Source: a virus
Direction: 5' to 3' (one strand)
IMG/VR virus record: IMGVR_UViG_3300002514_000121
Coordinates: 1 to 33,844 of that record
Length of the DNA stretch: 33,844 nucleotides
Every line of letters starts with the position of its first letter. Within the stretch, counting starts at the first letter, position 1. This document shows positions 1-8,779 of the stretch, piece after piece. A program made the position numbers and the translations under genes. The notes beneath the pieces are model-generated. The model did no database searches and was not told where the DNA came from. It saw only the letters and a list, made by a program, of their open reading frames with translations.

Positions 1-1146
1 GTGTCTGGTGGGCTGTTTGTCGATAATGGCAACACCACATACGCCACTATTGGATCGTATGATTCCCCAGTCCTGCTAAGGGCCGACTATAATGCCGCAG
101 CTACAGATCGCCAGCTTTATCTTGGGACAGACGGGACTGTGGGCATTAACTCTGCCGATGCCGCAGCCAACCTGGGCGGTAACGCCGCAGCCGGCGGAAC
201 CTACATATACAGCACCGGATACCCACAGCTAAAAATAGAGGGCGACGACCACTGCATACTTCAGATGACCGGCGACGACGGTGATGAAGTGTCGATCAAT
301 TTTTATAATACGGTGGTGAACTGGAAGGTGGGAATGGACAATACTCCGTCTGATTGGGATGACCTATTCTCTATTAAGACGGTGAATGGCACCAGTCCGG
401 AGGTCACCATCCGCCCTATTGACCAGTATCCTGTCCTCCTGGCCAGTGGCACCAGCGCCGCCTACGCAGCCGCTACAGTTTCATCCTGCGCCCTGTCAGT
501 CTCCCAGTATGGTGCCGCCATAGGTGATGATTACTCAGCCGGTATTAAGATTATGCAGGGAAACGAGCCGAACAGTCGCAATCGATACGTTACGCTTAAC
601 TGTGTGGCAGATACAGCCGCCGGTGCGCAGGGAAGTGCCTTTACAATTCAGGCCAGGGACGGCACCTCAGGTAACTGTGCTGAGCGACTTAGGATAGACG
701 GTGCCGGCGACACTGAATTTTTTGGCAGCATATCTAAGGCTGGTGGGTCGTTTAAGATTGTCCATCCTGATCCGAGTAAGGCTGAGACCCATACCCTTTG
801 GCACTCATTTGTTGAGTCGCCTACTGCTGGGGACAATATTTATAGGTGGCAGGTCGATATTAAGGGTGATAGTTTAGAGGTTGATCTCCCGGATTATTAC
901 TCATTTTTAAATTGTGATGATATGGCCTGGGTCACCCCTGTGGGCCACTTTGGTATTGGATATGCAGAGGTCAGTGAGGATCAAAAGGTGTTGACTGTCA
1001 GGTGTAATACCGCAGGTAAGTACAACGTGCTTTTAATAGGGACTAGAAAGGATAAGAGCGCTGCTAATTATTGGTCAGGGACTGAGCGGGAAATATCCAG
1101 TCCAGTTGGTGACAATAGTTTACTGTTCAATGACAACACGGATTAA
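1..1146 (+). CDS. Tail fibre / adhesin-like virion protein, 5'-truncated
   Basis: The frame is open from the first base, so the GTG at position 1 is probably internal and the true start lies upstream. The visible 381 residues carry a fibre-type motif near residues 39-50 (LYLGTDGTVGIN), which resembles the 'G-x-VGI' turns of phage tail fibres, in a beta-rich Gly/Ala/Thr/Ser sequence. From about residue 250 the C-terminus (HPDPSKAETHTLWHSFVESP, then LPDYYSFLN, then GTRKD) resembles a domain I know from the ends of phage fibres and bacterial surface proteins (typical form 'FKIDHPLDP...YHSFVESP...LPDYFEALN...VTGIRKD'). The likely role is host recognition at the virion surface. It is followed after 19 bases by another virion gene. 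Fibre-like nature is fairly secure; receptor and exact position are unknown. Confidence 0.72.
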   Translation: MSGGLFVDNGNTTYATIGSYDSPVLLRADYNAAATDRQLYLGTDGTVGINSADAAANLGGNAAAGGTYIYSTGYPQLKIEGDDHCILQMTGDDGDEVSINFYNTVVNWKVGMDNTPSDWDDLFSIKTVNGTSPEVTIRPIDQYPVLLASGTSAAYAAATVSSCALSVSQYGAAIGDDYSAGIKIMQGNEPNSRNRYVTLNCVADTAAGAQGSAFTIQARDGTSGNCAERLRIDGAGDTEFFGSISKAGGSFKIVHPDPSKAETHTLWHSFVESPTAGDNIYRWQVDIKGDSLEVDLPDYYSFLNCDDMAWVTPVGHFGIGYAEVSEDQKVLTVRCNTAGKYNVLLIGTRKDKSAANYWSGTEREISSPVGDNSLLFNDNTD

Positions 1147-1165
1147 TAGTTAACGGATAAATGGC

Positions 1166-2101
1166 ATGGCTGGAATACTCAATAATAAGACACGAATAAT
1201 GGATACCATCCTGACCCTAGAGGGTCGTCGACAGATGGCAGAGGGTGAGCTGCGCATTGAGTTTGCTACATTTAGCGATGCATCAAGTTTCTATCAGGCA
1301 TCCAGTTCGATGGGTGAGGCTGATGATGCAAGTAAGCGTATCTATTTTGAGGCATGTCACCTACCACAGGATTCCATTACATTTGAAGCTGATGACTCTG
1401 GGCGGCTAATGCCATTTCCTGCCGGCGATCTTGGTATTCTATCCGGCAAGATCCTATCAGGCAGCACTTCAAAGTATTTACAGGTCGTGACTGGTACTCA
1501 ATTTGCGAGCCTGACCTCTAATCTCCTTATTTCTTCATTAGACAACTTTAAGAACCTTTATTCTATTGGTACTACTGACATATTTAGTGATACTAATACT
1601 TTTGAGATAAGCCAGAATCAGATAGCGTTTGAATTAACCGATAATGCTCCAATTGAAAGAGCAGGTGTTAAGAATATCGATATAGATGATGCAGAGGCAT
1701 TTTATCAGGATAAGAGGCTGGCGCACTTGCCTAACTATCAACACTTACCTCCAGTGAATATGCCCCCACCTAGCAATCCAGATCTTATGCATCCAATTGG
1801 TGATTATCCGAGACTGGGCCAACATCCATTCTTTTCATATGACGACCTGCAGGCTGACCTTGTCGGAAAGCCCAGTAAAATTATTCGATTCGGCCCCACC
1901 TCTAAATCTAATTCTATGTTTGTTCAGTTTTTTGAACAGGGTCCAGATAGTTTAAAAAAATTGGATGTTATTGATTTTGGAAGTTTCTTAACTGACGATG
2001 CTGATTTTCCAGAGAAGCGTATTTTTTTTGTTGGAAAAATATTTATGGATGATCAACAAAGTCCTACCTTCGTTAACCTCTTTACGTTGGTGTTTGAATA
2101 A
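1166..2101 (+). CDS. Virion structural protein with N-terminal 'ILT-GR' module
   Basis: A 311-residue protein of unknown function. The first ~40 residues (TRIMDTILTLEGRRQMAEGE, then IEFATFSD) match in pattern the N-terminus of the 235-residue protein at 10646-11353: a hydrophobic-Asp-x-hydrophobic-Leu-Thr stretch, then x-Gly-Arg, a short acidic or polar gap, and 'I-x-F-A-x-x-x-D'. The rest is acidic and mixed alpha/beta, with a Pro-rich stretch around residues 195-220. No signal peptide or membrane segment is visible. Its stop overlaps the next start by one base (TAATG), so the two are probably translated together. The start is the ATG at 1166; the ATG at 1161 is out of frame, and only a weak GGATAA lies upstream. 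Position among fibre and FN3 proteins suggests a baseplate or tail-tip component; that is inference. Confidence 0.6.
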   Translation: MAGILNNKTRIMDTILTLEGRRQMAEGELRIEFATFSDASSFYQASSSMGEADDASKRIYFEACHLPQDSITFEADDSGRLMPFPAGDLGILSGKILSGSTSKYLQVVTGTQFASLTSNLLISSLDNFKNLYSIGTTDIFSDTNTFEISQNQIAFELTDNAPIERAGVKNIDIDDAEAFYQDKRLAHLPNYQHLPPVNMPPPSNPDLMHPIGDYPRLGQHPFFSYDDLQADLVGKPSKIIRFGPTSKSNSMFVQFFEQGPDSLKKLDVIDFGSFLTDDADFPEKRIFFVGKIFMDDQQSPTFVNLFTLVFE

Positions 2102-4650
2102 TGCCTAGAGTAGTCAAAAGATTTAATCCTAATATTATTAGAGTAAAGAGGGATTTTGCCTCTTTGCGAAAGTTTAGTTACAGCTCCGGGGGTACTGAGT
2201 GGTATCGATATGAGATCAATGTAGACATTGACCAGATCACGGCCATGAAGAATGATGTCATCTATGCCGACATCTCCATCTACTTGGAGCGACCGCCTAG
2301 GGAGCCGAGTCTTTTAATGCAATCTGCCGGCCGTGATAATTCAACCAAGGTCAGGTCGATGCTAAAGGGTTCACAGCGAGTCGGGCAGTCCGCGTCAAAA
2401 AAAGTACGACGTCCTAGGAAAAATAAGCCGCAACAGCTGATAAGAAATCTTCAGATGCGAAGTTCATTTAGAAAGGACATGAGGAGAAAAAGGAAAAGGA
2501 GCTCTGTCTATCGGACGAAGCTTGACTTTACGGCATATTACGATAATGAGCTGGCCAAGAAGATCAAGGATCTTAATCGTGTCAGGGCCATGTTGCTAAT
2601 GAGGGCCCGCCGACGAGTGGTGCTTATGTCCCTTCGTGATATTAAGCGATCTAACCAGCGAGTTCCGCTGCTTAAGGTTCAAAAGAAGGGATATAGGGCA
2701 CCGACTAAGAGGACATCTCGTGCCGCGTCTGTCAGCCTCGTTATGAATGCAGGTATAGATCCCGCGTCCGTCTATAGGAAAAGAAAGAGGATTCAGTCAA
2801 CACAGAAGGCTATTGGCGGTATTACTATGCGGGCCCATCCCAGAATTAAGGCGTCGTCGGCAGCAATTAAGCCGCTCCTAGTTGGTGGTGAGTTTCAGAG
2901 AAATAGCGTTATAAGGAATCCAAGGTTTTCTGAAGATAGCCTCATACCTGTCGTGAGAATACTCCCGGTGCCCGATGTCAACGCCAGGAAAAGGTTCTGG
3001 ATAAGCAGTAAGCGGCTCAAGGGAAAGTCTAGATTTTACATAAAGATAGACGTTAGAAATAATCGAAAAAAGATCCTATACAGCACCGTCAGGAGAGTGG
3101 ATCACGCGCGTCAGATGGCTGCTCTTAACACCCCCCGTAGGTCTCCAAGGATACTTTTCTCTCCCTATCGAAGGCATGGCAGGAATGTCTTAGAGGTTCG
3201 CCAACGAGACCCTGTGGCTACACATATGGCACTCTATAGGAAGAAGATCGATCGCGCCGTGGAAAATCTCAAATATGCGCGATATGAGAGAATAGGCTTG
3301 CTAAAGATATCCAAGAGCGATAATGTTAAGAAGTTTATAGACAGGATTGATAATTCCAAGACTTATATTTACAGGGCGGTTCCTATCGGGCCTACCGGGG
3401 AAATTGGCATTAAATTTCGCTCTGCCGTAGCCCGAGGCATTCCAATTAAAAATGCAAAGGTCGCAAGGCGAATAAATAACCTCTCTTTGACAACAACTAT
3501 AGGTCGTACAGGGATTGATGTCCGTGTTAGCGATATGCCAGTCGAGCCTGTTGCTGTAAAGGTGCTTAGAAGGGACATGACACTACGTGAACAGGCTTAT
3601 GTAATTATAAATGACCCGGATCCTGTGCGACTTATTGGAGATCCTGATGGTATCATAGAGTTCGTTTCTACAGATACCAAGGAGGATCACATTTATGAGT
3701 TCGCGGCAGTTCTAATCTATGAGGACGGTGATGAAGACTACGCGACATCTAATTCCCTTATAGAGTATAACGCTATTAAGGTAGATGTGGTGGAGTCCAA
3801 GGCATCAGCTGTAACGCTAGAGACGGGTTCAGGTGGCGCTTATGATATTACTTTTAATATAAAGACTAGAATAGTACCAGGTGAGGAGGACATTATAAAG
3901 AGTGCCCTGGAGGAGCAGGATTTACTGGGTCAGTACAGTGATCTTGTGACTGCTAATCGGGAGGAACTTGAGCAGCTTGTGACTCACACTATACTGAGGA
4001 CTGACCTTACTACCGGTCACTTGAGTAACCTTGGCCTCTTCGTGGCAGGTGCTTTTTCAGACTCCCATGCCGCACAATTAGTTGGCGCCCCTCCTCTTAG
4101 TAGGGGGCACAGTTATCGCTATACGATAATTCCACAACTAAGAAGCCCAGAGACACTATACCAAAATTATGAGACTACAAAGACAGACCCACTGACCGGA
4201 AAACAGTACACATTTCGACCAAGCAAGTTTAAGAGCCCGATGGTGCTTTCCACTGGAACCCTCCCCGGCCGCGGAAGGTCAAGTCGTATTACTGCAAAGA
4301 ACGCCTTCGAGCAGGGTGCTGTCGGCTCACCTATCTATTTAAAAGTTGATGTGCCTCCGGCAAAGCCGACAGTGACCACACTCAAGGCCAGCAAGCTAGA
4401 TCGGGACACCGTGGAGATAAGGTGGAAGGTGTCCGGTGATGCCGATCTGATAGATTTTTTCATAGTCCAGGCTGTTAAAATGGACGGCGTGGAATTTATT
4501 GGTGTGGCCCACAACGATCCCAATATTAACAGTTTTAAGTTTTATGACGAGCTGGACGATCACGATCAGCAGATATATTACAGGGTCAGGATGGTGTACT
4601 GTAACTATTCGGCATCTAGGACATTCAATTCTAATAGGGTGGTGGTTTAA
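2101..4650 (+). CDS. Large basic virion protein with C-terminal fibronectin-III-like domain
   Basis: An 849-residue protein. Residues ~1-70 form a small ordered segment. Residues ~85-210 are extremely Arg/Lys-rich (for example DMRRKRKRSS and MRARRRVV), and basic character continues to about residue 460. Residues ~490-570 look beta-rich. The last ~100 residues have a fibronectin-III-like pattern: a Pro-rich linker (PPAKPTVTTL), 'TVEIRWKVSGD', 'DFFIVQAVK' and 'IYYRVRMVY'. FN3 domains are common in tail and baseplate proteins that contact cell surfaces. The start codon shares a base with the upstream stop. The next gene begins one base after this stop. Likely a tail or baseplate protein; the basic half could contact DNA or anionic envelope polymers, which is inference. 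I do not recognise an orthologue in T4. Confidence 0.62.
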   Translation: MPRVVKRFNPNIIRVKRDFASLRKFSYSSGGTEWYRYEINVDIDQITAMKNDVIYADISIYLERPPREPSLLMQSAGRDNSTKVRSMLKGSQRVGQSASKKVRRPRKNKPQQLIRNLQMRSSFRKDMRRKRKRSSVYRTKLDFTAYYDNELAKKIKDLNRVRAMLLMRARRRVVLMSLRDIKRSNQRVPLLKVQKKGYRAPTKRTSRAASVSLVMNAGIDPASVYRKRKRIQSTQKAIGGITMRAHPRIKASSAAIKPLLVGGEFQRNSVIRNPRFSEDSLIPVVRILPVPDVNARKRFWISSKRLKGKSRFYIKIDVRNNRKKILYSTVRRVDHARQMAALNTPRRSPRILFSPYRRHGRNVLEVRQRDPVATHMALYRKKIDRAVENLKYARYERIGLLKISKSDNVKKFIDRIDNSKTYIYRAVPIGPTGEIGIKFRSAVARGIPIKNAKVARRINNLSLTTTIGRTGIDVRVSDMPVEPVAVKVLRRDMTLREQAYVIINDPDPVRLIGDPDGIIEFVSTDTKEDHIYEFAAVLIYEDGDEDYATSNSLIEYNAIKVDVVESKASAVTLETGSGGAYDITFNIKTRIVPGEEDIIKSALEEQDLLGQYSDLVTANREELEQLVTHTILRTDLTTGHLSNLGLFVAGAFSDSHAAQLVGAPPLSRGHSYRYTIIPQLRSPETLYQNYETTKTDPLTGKQYTFRPSKFKSPMVLSTGTLPGRGRSSRITAKNAFEQGAVGSPIYLKVDVPPAKPTVTTLKASKLDRDTVEIRWKVSGDADLIDFFIVQAVKMDGVEFIGVAHNDPNINSFKFYDELDDHDQQIYYRVRMVYCNYSASRTFNSNRVVV

Positions 4651-4651
4651 A

Positions 4652-7600
4652 ATGGCACGTGGAAAGTCTCCCGGCGGTCGTAATTTTAGCGGCCTCTCAC
4701 AACAGCCTACAGGTAAGTCGCGACGAGGTAGGCAAAAACAGAACCAGAAGCAGTCGAAGAAAAAGCAGTACAAAACCTCAGGAAAGCTGCAGCGGAAAAG
4801 ACAGCCTGATCCGCCACCGCGATATAAGCCTCCTGTTGAGAAGACTAAGAAGTATCCGTCTCCCAAGCCACCGCCACCGCCTGCTTTTAAGGCACCACCC
4901 AAACCTCCAGTTCCGACATCTGAGCAGTTTGATGAGAAGATGCCAGTCTCCACCCAGACACTGCCATCAAATTACAACCCCGTCAAGCTTCGAGGTTTTG
5001 CTGATAATCGACCTGAAATACTGTGTGTTACTGATTTTCTTCCGGCCTATAAGCGTCAGGCTAGTACCAGGGACTGGTCAAGAACAAGAAAGATACTGCC
5101 AGTAGGTGAAAAACTTATGGTTATGTTTGACTTGGCAAGGCTGAGGGATTCAAACCTTAAAAAGCTTATTAGCGCCCTTCGAGATGACGAAGATGCAGCT
5201 AAGATAGTCGATAAGATTGAGGCTGATTATGATGTCAAGATAAAAGACGCCATTGCTGACATCAGGGCCCTTTCATCATTGTTTGTTAATCTCGAGACTG
5301 CAAAGGACGCCCTTAACCTGCGAAAGAGCCAAAATAAGATTATGGCTGCACTCGCTACAAAGACAGGTGACTCGTTCGAGGTTAACACATATCAGGATAT
5401 TTTGGAGGAACTGGGATTTAGTCGTGATAATATAAACCAGTTCTCGAACACCAAGGTGCTAATGCAGATAGTGCAAGACCTGTCGGTAATTTTAGGCAAC
5501 TATTCTCCGTCGCTTCTGGGAATTATTAATCCTGACAGGGTCGACGACGACGACCAGTTCGAGCTGTCTAAGACTATCTTTGATCCCAAGCAAGAGCCGA
5601 TGATTATGGATAATCTAAGAAAACTTGGAGGAGACTCACAGCTGAGCGGCGTTCAATATCATCGAATTGCCCTTCGCTTCTTTCAGGATATTGCTAGCGA
5701 GAATGTCTTCGATAGTGTACCTAATAAGATTAAATTTTTATTGAACCTCATTTCCAAGGAGATGATTATATCATCAGGCTTAGGCAACGTTCGAACGAGG
5801 GGCATGCTGAGCCATTGGGGTTCGAAAAATCAAGGTAATATTTTTGATAATATTTGTGGTGTTTCTGGTGATACTGTTACGGATGCGCCGCTAGGTAGCG
5901 TTCGTGCGCTAATGTCATTGATGAATATTTCAGACCGTGCAGGTAATACAGTCCTTCCTTTTGAGTCACCGCTAACAACAGACATCGACGATGGTTTCGT
6001 ATCAGGCACTGAATTTTTTATTGATGCCATACTCCAGGGCCAGACTGAGTTTAATCCCGCTCCATTTATTGCGTTTATTAAGAATGTGGCCTTTTCGGGA
6101 AGACAAGCTGAAGCCGTAATTGCAGATAATATATTATCATTACGGGGGACCTGGAGTACCAGGGCCCGACGGCCCTCATCACATAATTTGTTTGATGAAA
6201 TAGCTGAAGATTTTAAGGTGTTTTTGACATCTAACCAGGGAAAGTCAGCATGGAAGTGCAATAAGGAAGAGGCACAGCTGGCACTCATGGCGCTTGGCGA
6301 GACAAATATTGAGCTAAAAATGCTCCTTTACCAGTACACTATTCTGGCAGGCATCTATGCCAACACCAGCGGTATTCGAACAAAGAATACATCAGTCGCA
6401 TACTCGAATATTACCCTGGTCAATGTCAGGCATGTCAGTGATCTTCCAGCACTTAAGATAAAAAAATACAAAGGCTCAGGCATAAATAATAGCTTCTCCT
6501 TTACTGATCACGTTGATCCTGGTGCTATTGCTGACATAATAGATGCCATTGTCGGAAGTGTCGCCGCTCTTCTCGGCACCGGTAAAATGTCAGAGATGAC
6601 TACAACTGATTTTGTCAGCGGACATTTTGGAGGTGTGGATGTCATTAGTGAGGCTGAGCTTAGGGCATCGCTGGAGGACATAGGAAATTCGGAACTGCCA
6701 CTCCAGTCAATAAACTCATTTTTAAATAAGCAGGTCGCTGCAGCGAATATAGGATTTAGTGGACAACCGGCTGAGAATTATTATATAGATTCAAATCGCA
6801 GGACAAGGTTTAGCCTTATCCCACCCGCTGTCCTGGTCGCAATTGTCTATGAGGCTTATTCATCTTTCGCTATGCTGACAGGCATATCGCTGCAGTCAAT
6901 GGAAACAATCACCACAAAGACAACGGAACAAGTCCCTGATCCGACCGACCTACGCTCGGCCGGGGGCAGGTACATAACGCAGACAGTTATTAATACAAAC
7001 AGGAGATTTCGGGTTAAATATGATGGAACTTTAGGCTCAGCAATGACCTCCGGCCTCCTAGTCACGAGCGGCCATGCTGCGTCCGATGTGGCGACCCTCC
7101 TAGAGAAGGATTTTAATAGCCTTGTGCAGCGGCCTGGTATTAAAATTGGTGAAGAACAGCAGGATGCTTTAGATAAGCTAGCGGAAGGGGCAAACACCGG
7201 CGCAACAGCAATTAATAGAAGGATACACGAAATACAGGCAATACGAAGCGCCCTCGAGGCCGAGGAAAACCTGATAGTATCTATGATAAACTTCATATTC
7301 ACATATTTTAGTTTTGTTGTGAGTGAGGCGAAACCGCTGCAGGAGTTATTGGCTTTACAAAGAGACGAGAAAGGGCGCGCAAAACGTAACGCTAGTGGAG
7401 GATTTGCAAGTAATATGGACAGAATTAGAGGCTTTCAAAGAAGGGTGGACTCAAGGGATATTTTTGCAACATTAAATCCAGCACAGATTGCCCTATCAAT
7501 CCGGGAGGGCCTGGAGGTTCAAAAGACGCTTCAGGGAAAACGACGTAATGTGTCGGCTTTTAGCGATCAAAATCTAATATCCTCTGCATCTAAGAATATG

Positions 7601-8779
7601 TTGATGGCCATGTTAAGGGAGCCTAGGTTTAAGGGGGGTGATGCAGCATCTAATCTTAAGCTAGTTACTGTTGGAATTCCTAGCGGAATGAAGGCATCAC
7701 TAAAGAGTCTTGAAATTTTAGGTGAGGACTCACCAGGTCCCGAGAAAGAGGTGGATATAATAAACATCAATGTCTTTAGGCGGGACGTGGAATTTGACGA
7801 TATAGTCTTTAAGCCAATGAGCTTTTTATTTGAGCTGTCTAGGTTTACTGACGTTAAGAGAAACAGGCTCAGGAGAAGGACGCGGTTGTATGGCACCTCT
7901 AACAGCTACAGTGCGGCTGGCGATGTTAGAACTATCGATATTCAGGTCGATGAGGATTTTAAGTGGGGCGGAGGAAACAACCTCGGAATTAGCGGCGATG
8001 CCTATGACACCATTCACACGATTGGTGAGGGCCCTGAGTATGACATGCTTACCACGACAGAAAAACATCAGATGTTTAACAATCACATCACTAGTTATTT
8101 TTTAGGAGTTTACCTGAGGCTTTTAACTGATATGGACTTTAGGGAGTCTTCGTTTTTAATAAATAATACGATGGCGGAGATGAAGGCAGACGAGAAGGAC
8201 AGGGCTCAATTTATGAAGCTGCTCCTGACAAGGGTTAAAAATGTCGCCGGCCGGCCCATTACAGTAGACCAGCTCAAGCAGTCGAGCGACGAGATCGCTA
8301 AGGCATTTAATAAGATGGGAAATAAGGACTCCTGGATCGCCAGCGCTGCTGAAAAGAATGTGTCATCCGGCCTGGGCTCACTAACCCGCAATGCAAATTT
8401 AGAGATAGCAGATGACACACTGGCATTTGTGAAGACATTTAGTCCTGATTCACTCCTTACAGGTGCTGGCGTGACTGCAAAGAGACTAGTCACACCCAAA
8501 CTGTTTGAGAGAATATTTCATCTTCCGGTTGACTTGGATGAGTTTGAAATTGATGTCGAGGCTACCCGGGCAACGCAGAGCGGATCAAAAATGCTTGACT
8601 CTGCTGGATTTAAGACACATTTAAAGGAAATGCCTGACGGTGCCCTAATGATGAAGTCACGTCCTACTAATAATGGGTATCATATTTTGAGCGAAATTTT
8701 TGTTAATATTGACACTAAATTTGAAAGCAATAAGGACGGTGAGCTGGTCAGCACTGTACCTCGAGGAGGAGCCGATTAA
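4652..8779 (+). CDS. Very large virion protein with basic, proline-rich N-terminus
   Basis: The best start is the ATG at 4652, one base after the preceding stop, giving 1375 residues. The frame is open further upstream, but those 51 codons lie inside the FN3 region of the previous gene and are rejected. Residues 1-50 are Lys/Arg/Gln-rich and probably disordered. Residues 51-90 are Pro-rich (PKPPPPPAFK, APPKPPVPT). The remaining ~1280 residues look folded and largely helical, with several Lys/Glu-rich stretches and no membrane segments or enzyme motif that I recognise. An SD-like AGGGTGG lies before the start. Size and position between two FN3-bearing genes suggest a tail, baseplate or internal virion protein. 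A tape-measure role is possible, but the sequence lacks the long uninterrupted coiled coils usual in that class. Confidence 0.6.
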   Translation: MARGKSPGGRNFSGLSQQPTGKSRRGRQKQNQKQSKKKQYKTSGKLQRKRQPDPPPRYKPPVEKTKKYPSPKPPPPPAFKAPPKPPVPTSEQFDEKMPVSTQTLPSNYNPVKLRGFADNRPEILCVTDFLPAYKRQASTRDWSRTRKILPVGEKLMVMFDLARLRDSNLKKLISALRDDEDAAKIVDKIEADYDVKIKDAIADIRALSSLFVNLETAKDALNLRKSQNKIMAALATKTGDSFEVNTYQDILEELGFSRDNINQFSNTKVLMQIVQDLSVILGNYSPSLLGIINPDRVDDDDQFELSKTIFDPKQEPMIMDNLRKLGGDSQLSGVQYHRIALRFFQDIASENVFDSVPNKIKFLLNLISKEMIISSGLGNVRTRGMLSHWGSKNQGNIFDNICGVSGDTVTDAPLGSVRALMSLMNISDRAGNTVLPFESPLTTDIDDGFVSGTEFFIDAILQGQTEFNPAPFIAFIKNVAFSGRQAEAVIADNILSLRGTWSTRARRPSSHNLFDEIAEDFKVFLTSNQGKSAWKCNKEEAQLALMALGETNIELKMLLYQYTILAGIYANTSGIRTKNTSVAYSNITLVNVRHVSDLPALKIKKYKGSGINNSFSFTDHVDPGAIADIIDAIVGSVAALLGTGKMSEMTTTDFVSGHFGGVDVISEAELRASLEDIGNSELPLQSINSFLNKQVAAANIGFSGQPAENYYIDSNRRTRFSLIPPAVLVAIVYEAYSSFAMLTGISLQSMETITTKTTEQVPDPTDLRSAGGRYITQTVINTNRRFRVKYDGTLGSAMTSGLLVTSGHAASDVATLLEKDFNSLVQRPGIKIGEEQQDALDKLAEGANTGATAINRRIHEIQAIRSALEAEENLIVSMINFIFTYFSFVVSEAKPLQELLALQRDEKGRAKRNASGGFASNMDRIRGFQRRVDSRDIFATLNPAQIALSIREGLEVQKTLQGKRRNVSAFSDQNLISSASKNMLMAMLREPRFKGGDAASNLKLVTVGIPSGMKASLKSLEILGEDSPGPEKEVDIININVFRRDVEFDDIVFKPMSFLFELSRFTDVKRNRLRRRTRLYGTSNSYSAAGDVRTIDIQVDEDFKWGGGNNLGISGDAYDTIHTIGEGPEYDMLTTTEKHQMFNNHITSYFLGVYLRLLTDMDFRESSFLINNTMAEMKADEKDRAQFMKLLLTRVKNVAGRPITVDQLKQSSDEIAKAFNKMGNKDSWIASAAEKNVSSGLGSLTRNANLEIADDTLAFVKTFSPDSLLTGAGVTAKRLVTPKLFERIFHLPVDLDEFEIDVEATRATQSGSKMLDSAGFKTHLKEMPDGALMMKSRPTNNGYHILSEIFVNIDTKFESNKDGELVSTVPRGGAD

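Noticed and set aside
4499-4651. Upstream extension of the 1375-residue protein
   Set aside because: It lies wholly inside the previous gene's FN3 region. The ATG at 4652 has better context and begins a coherent basic/Pro-rich N-terminus.
4396-4953. Gly/Phe/Cys-rich minus-strand frame (185 codons)
   Set aside because: It is a shadow of the FN3 end of one gene and the Pro-rich start of the next; complemented CCN codons give the Gly runs.
4659-5105. Plus-strand frame of 148 codons overlapping the 1375-residue gene
   Set aside because: Out-of-frame shadow rich in Ser/Arg/His, with no SD and contained in a well-supported gene.
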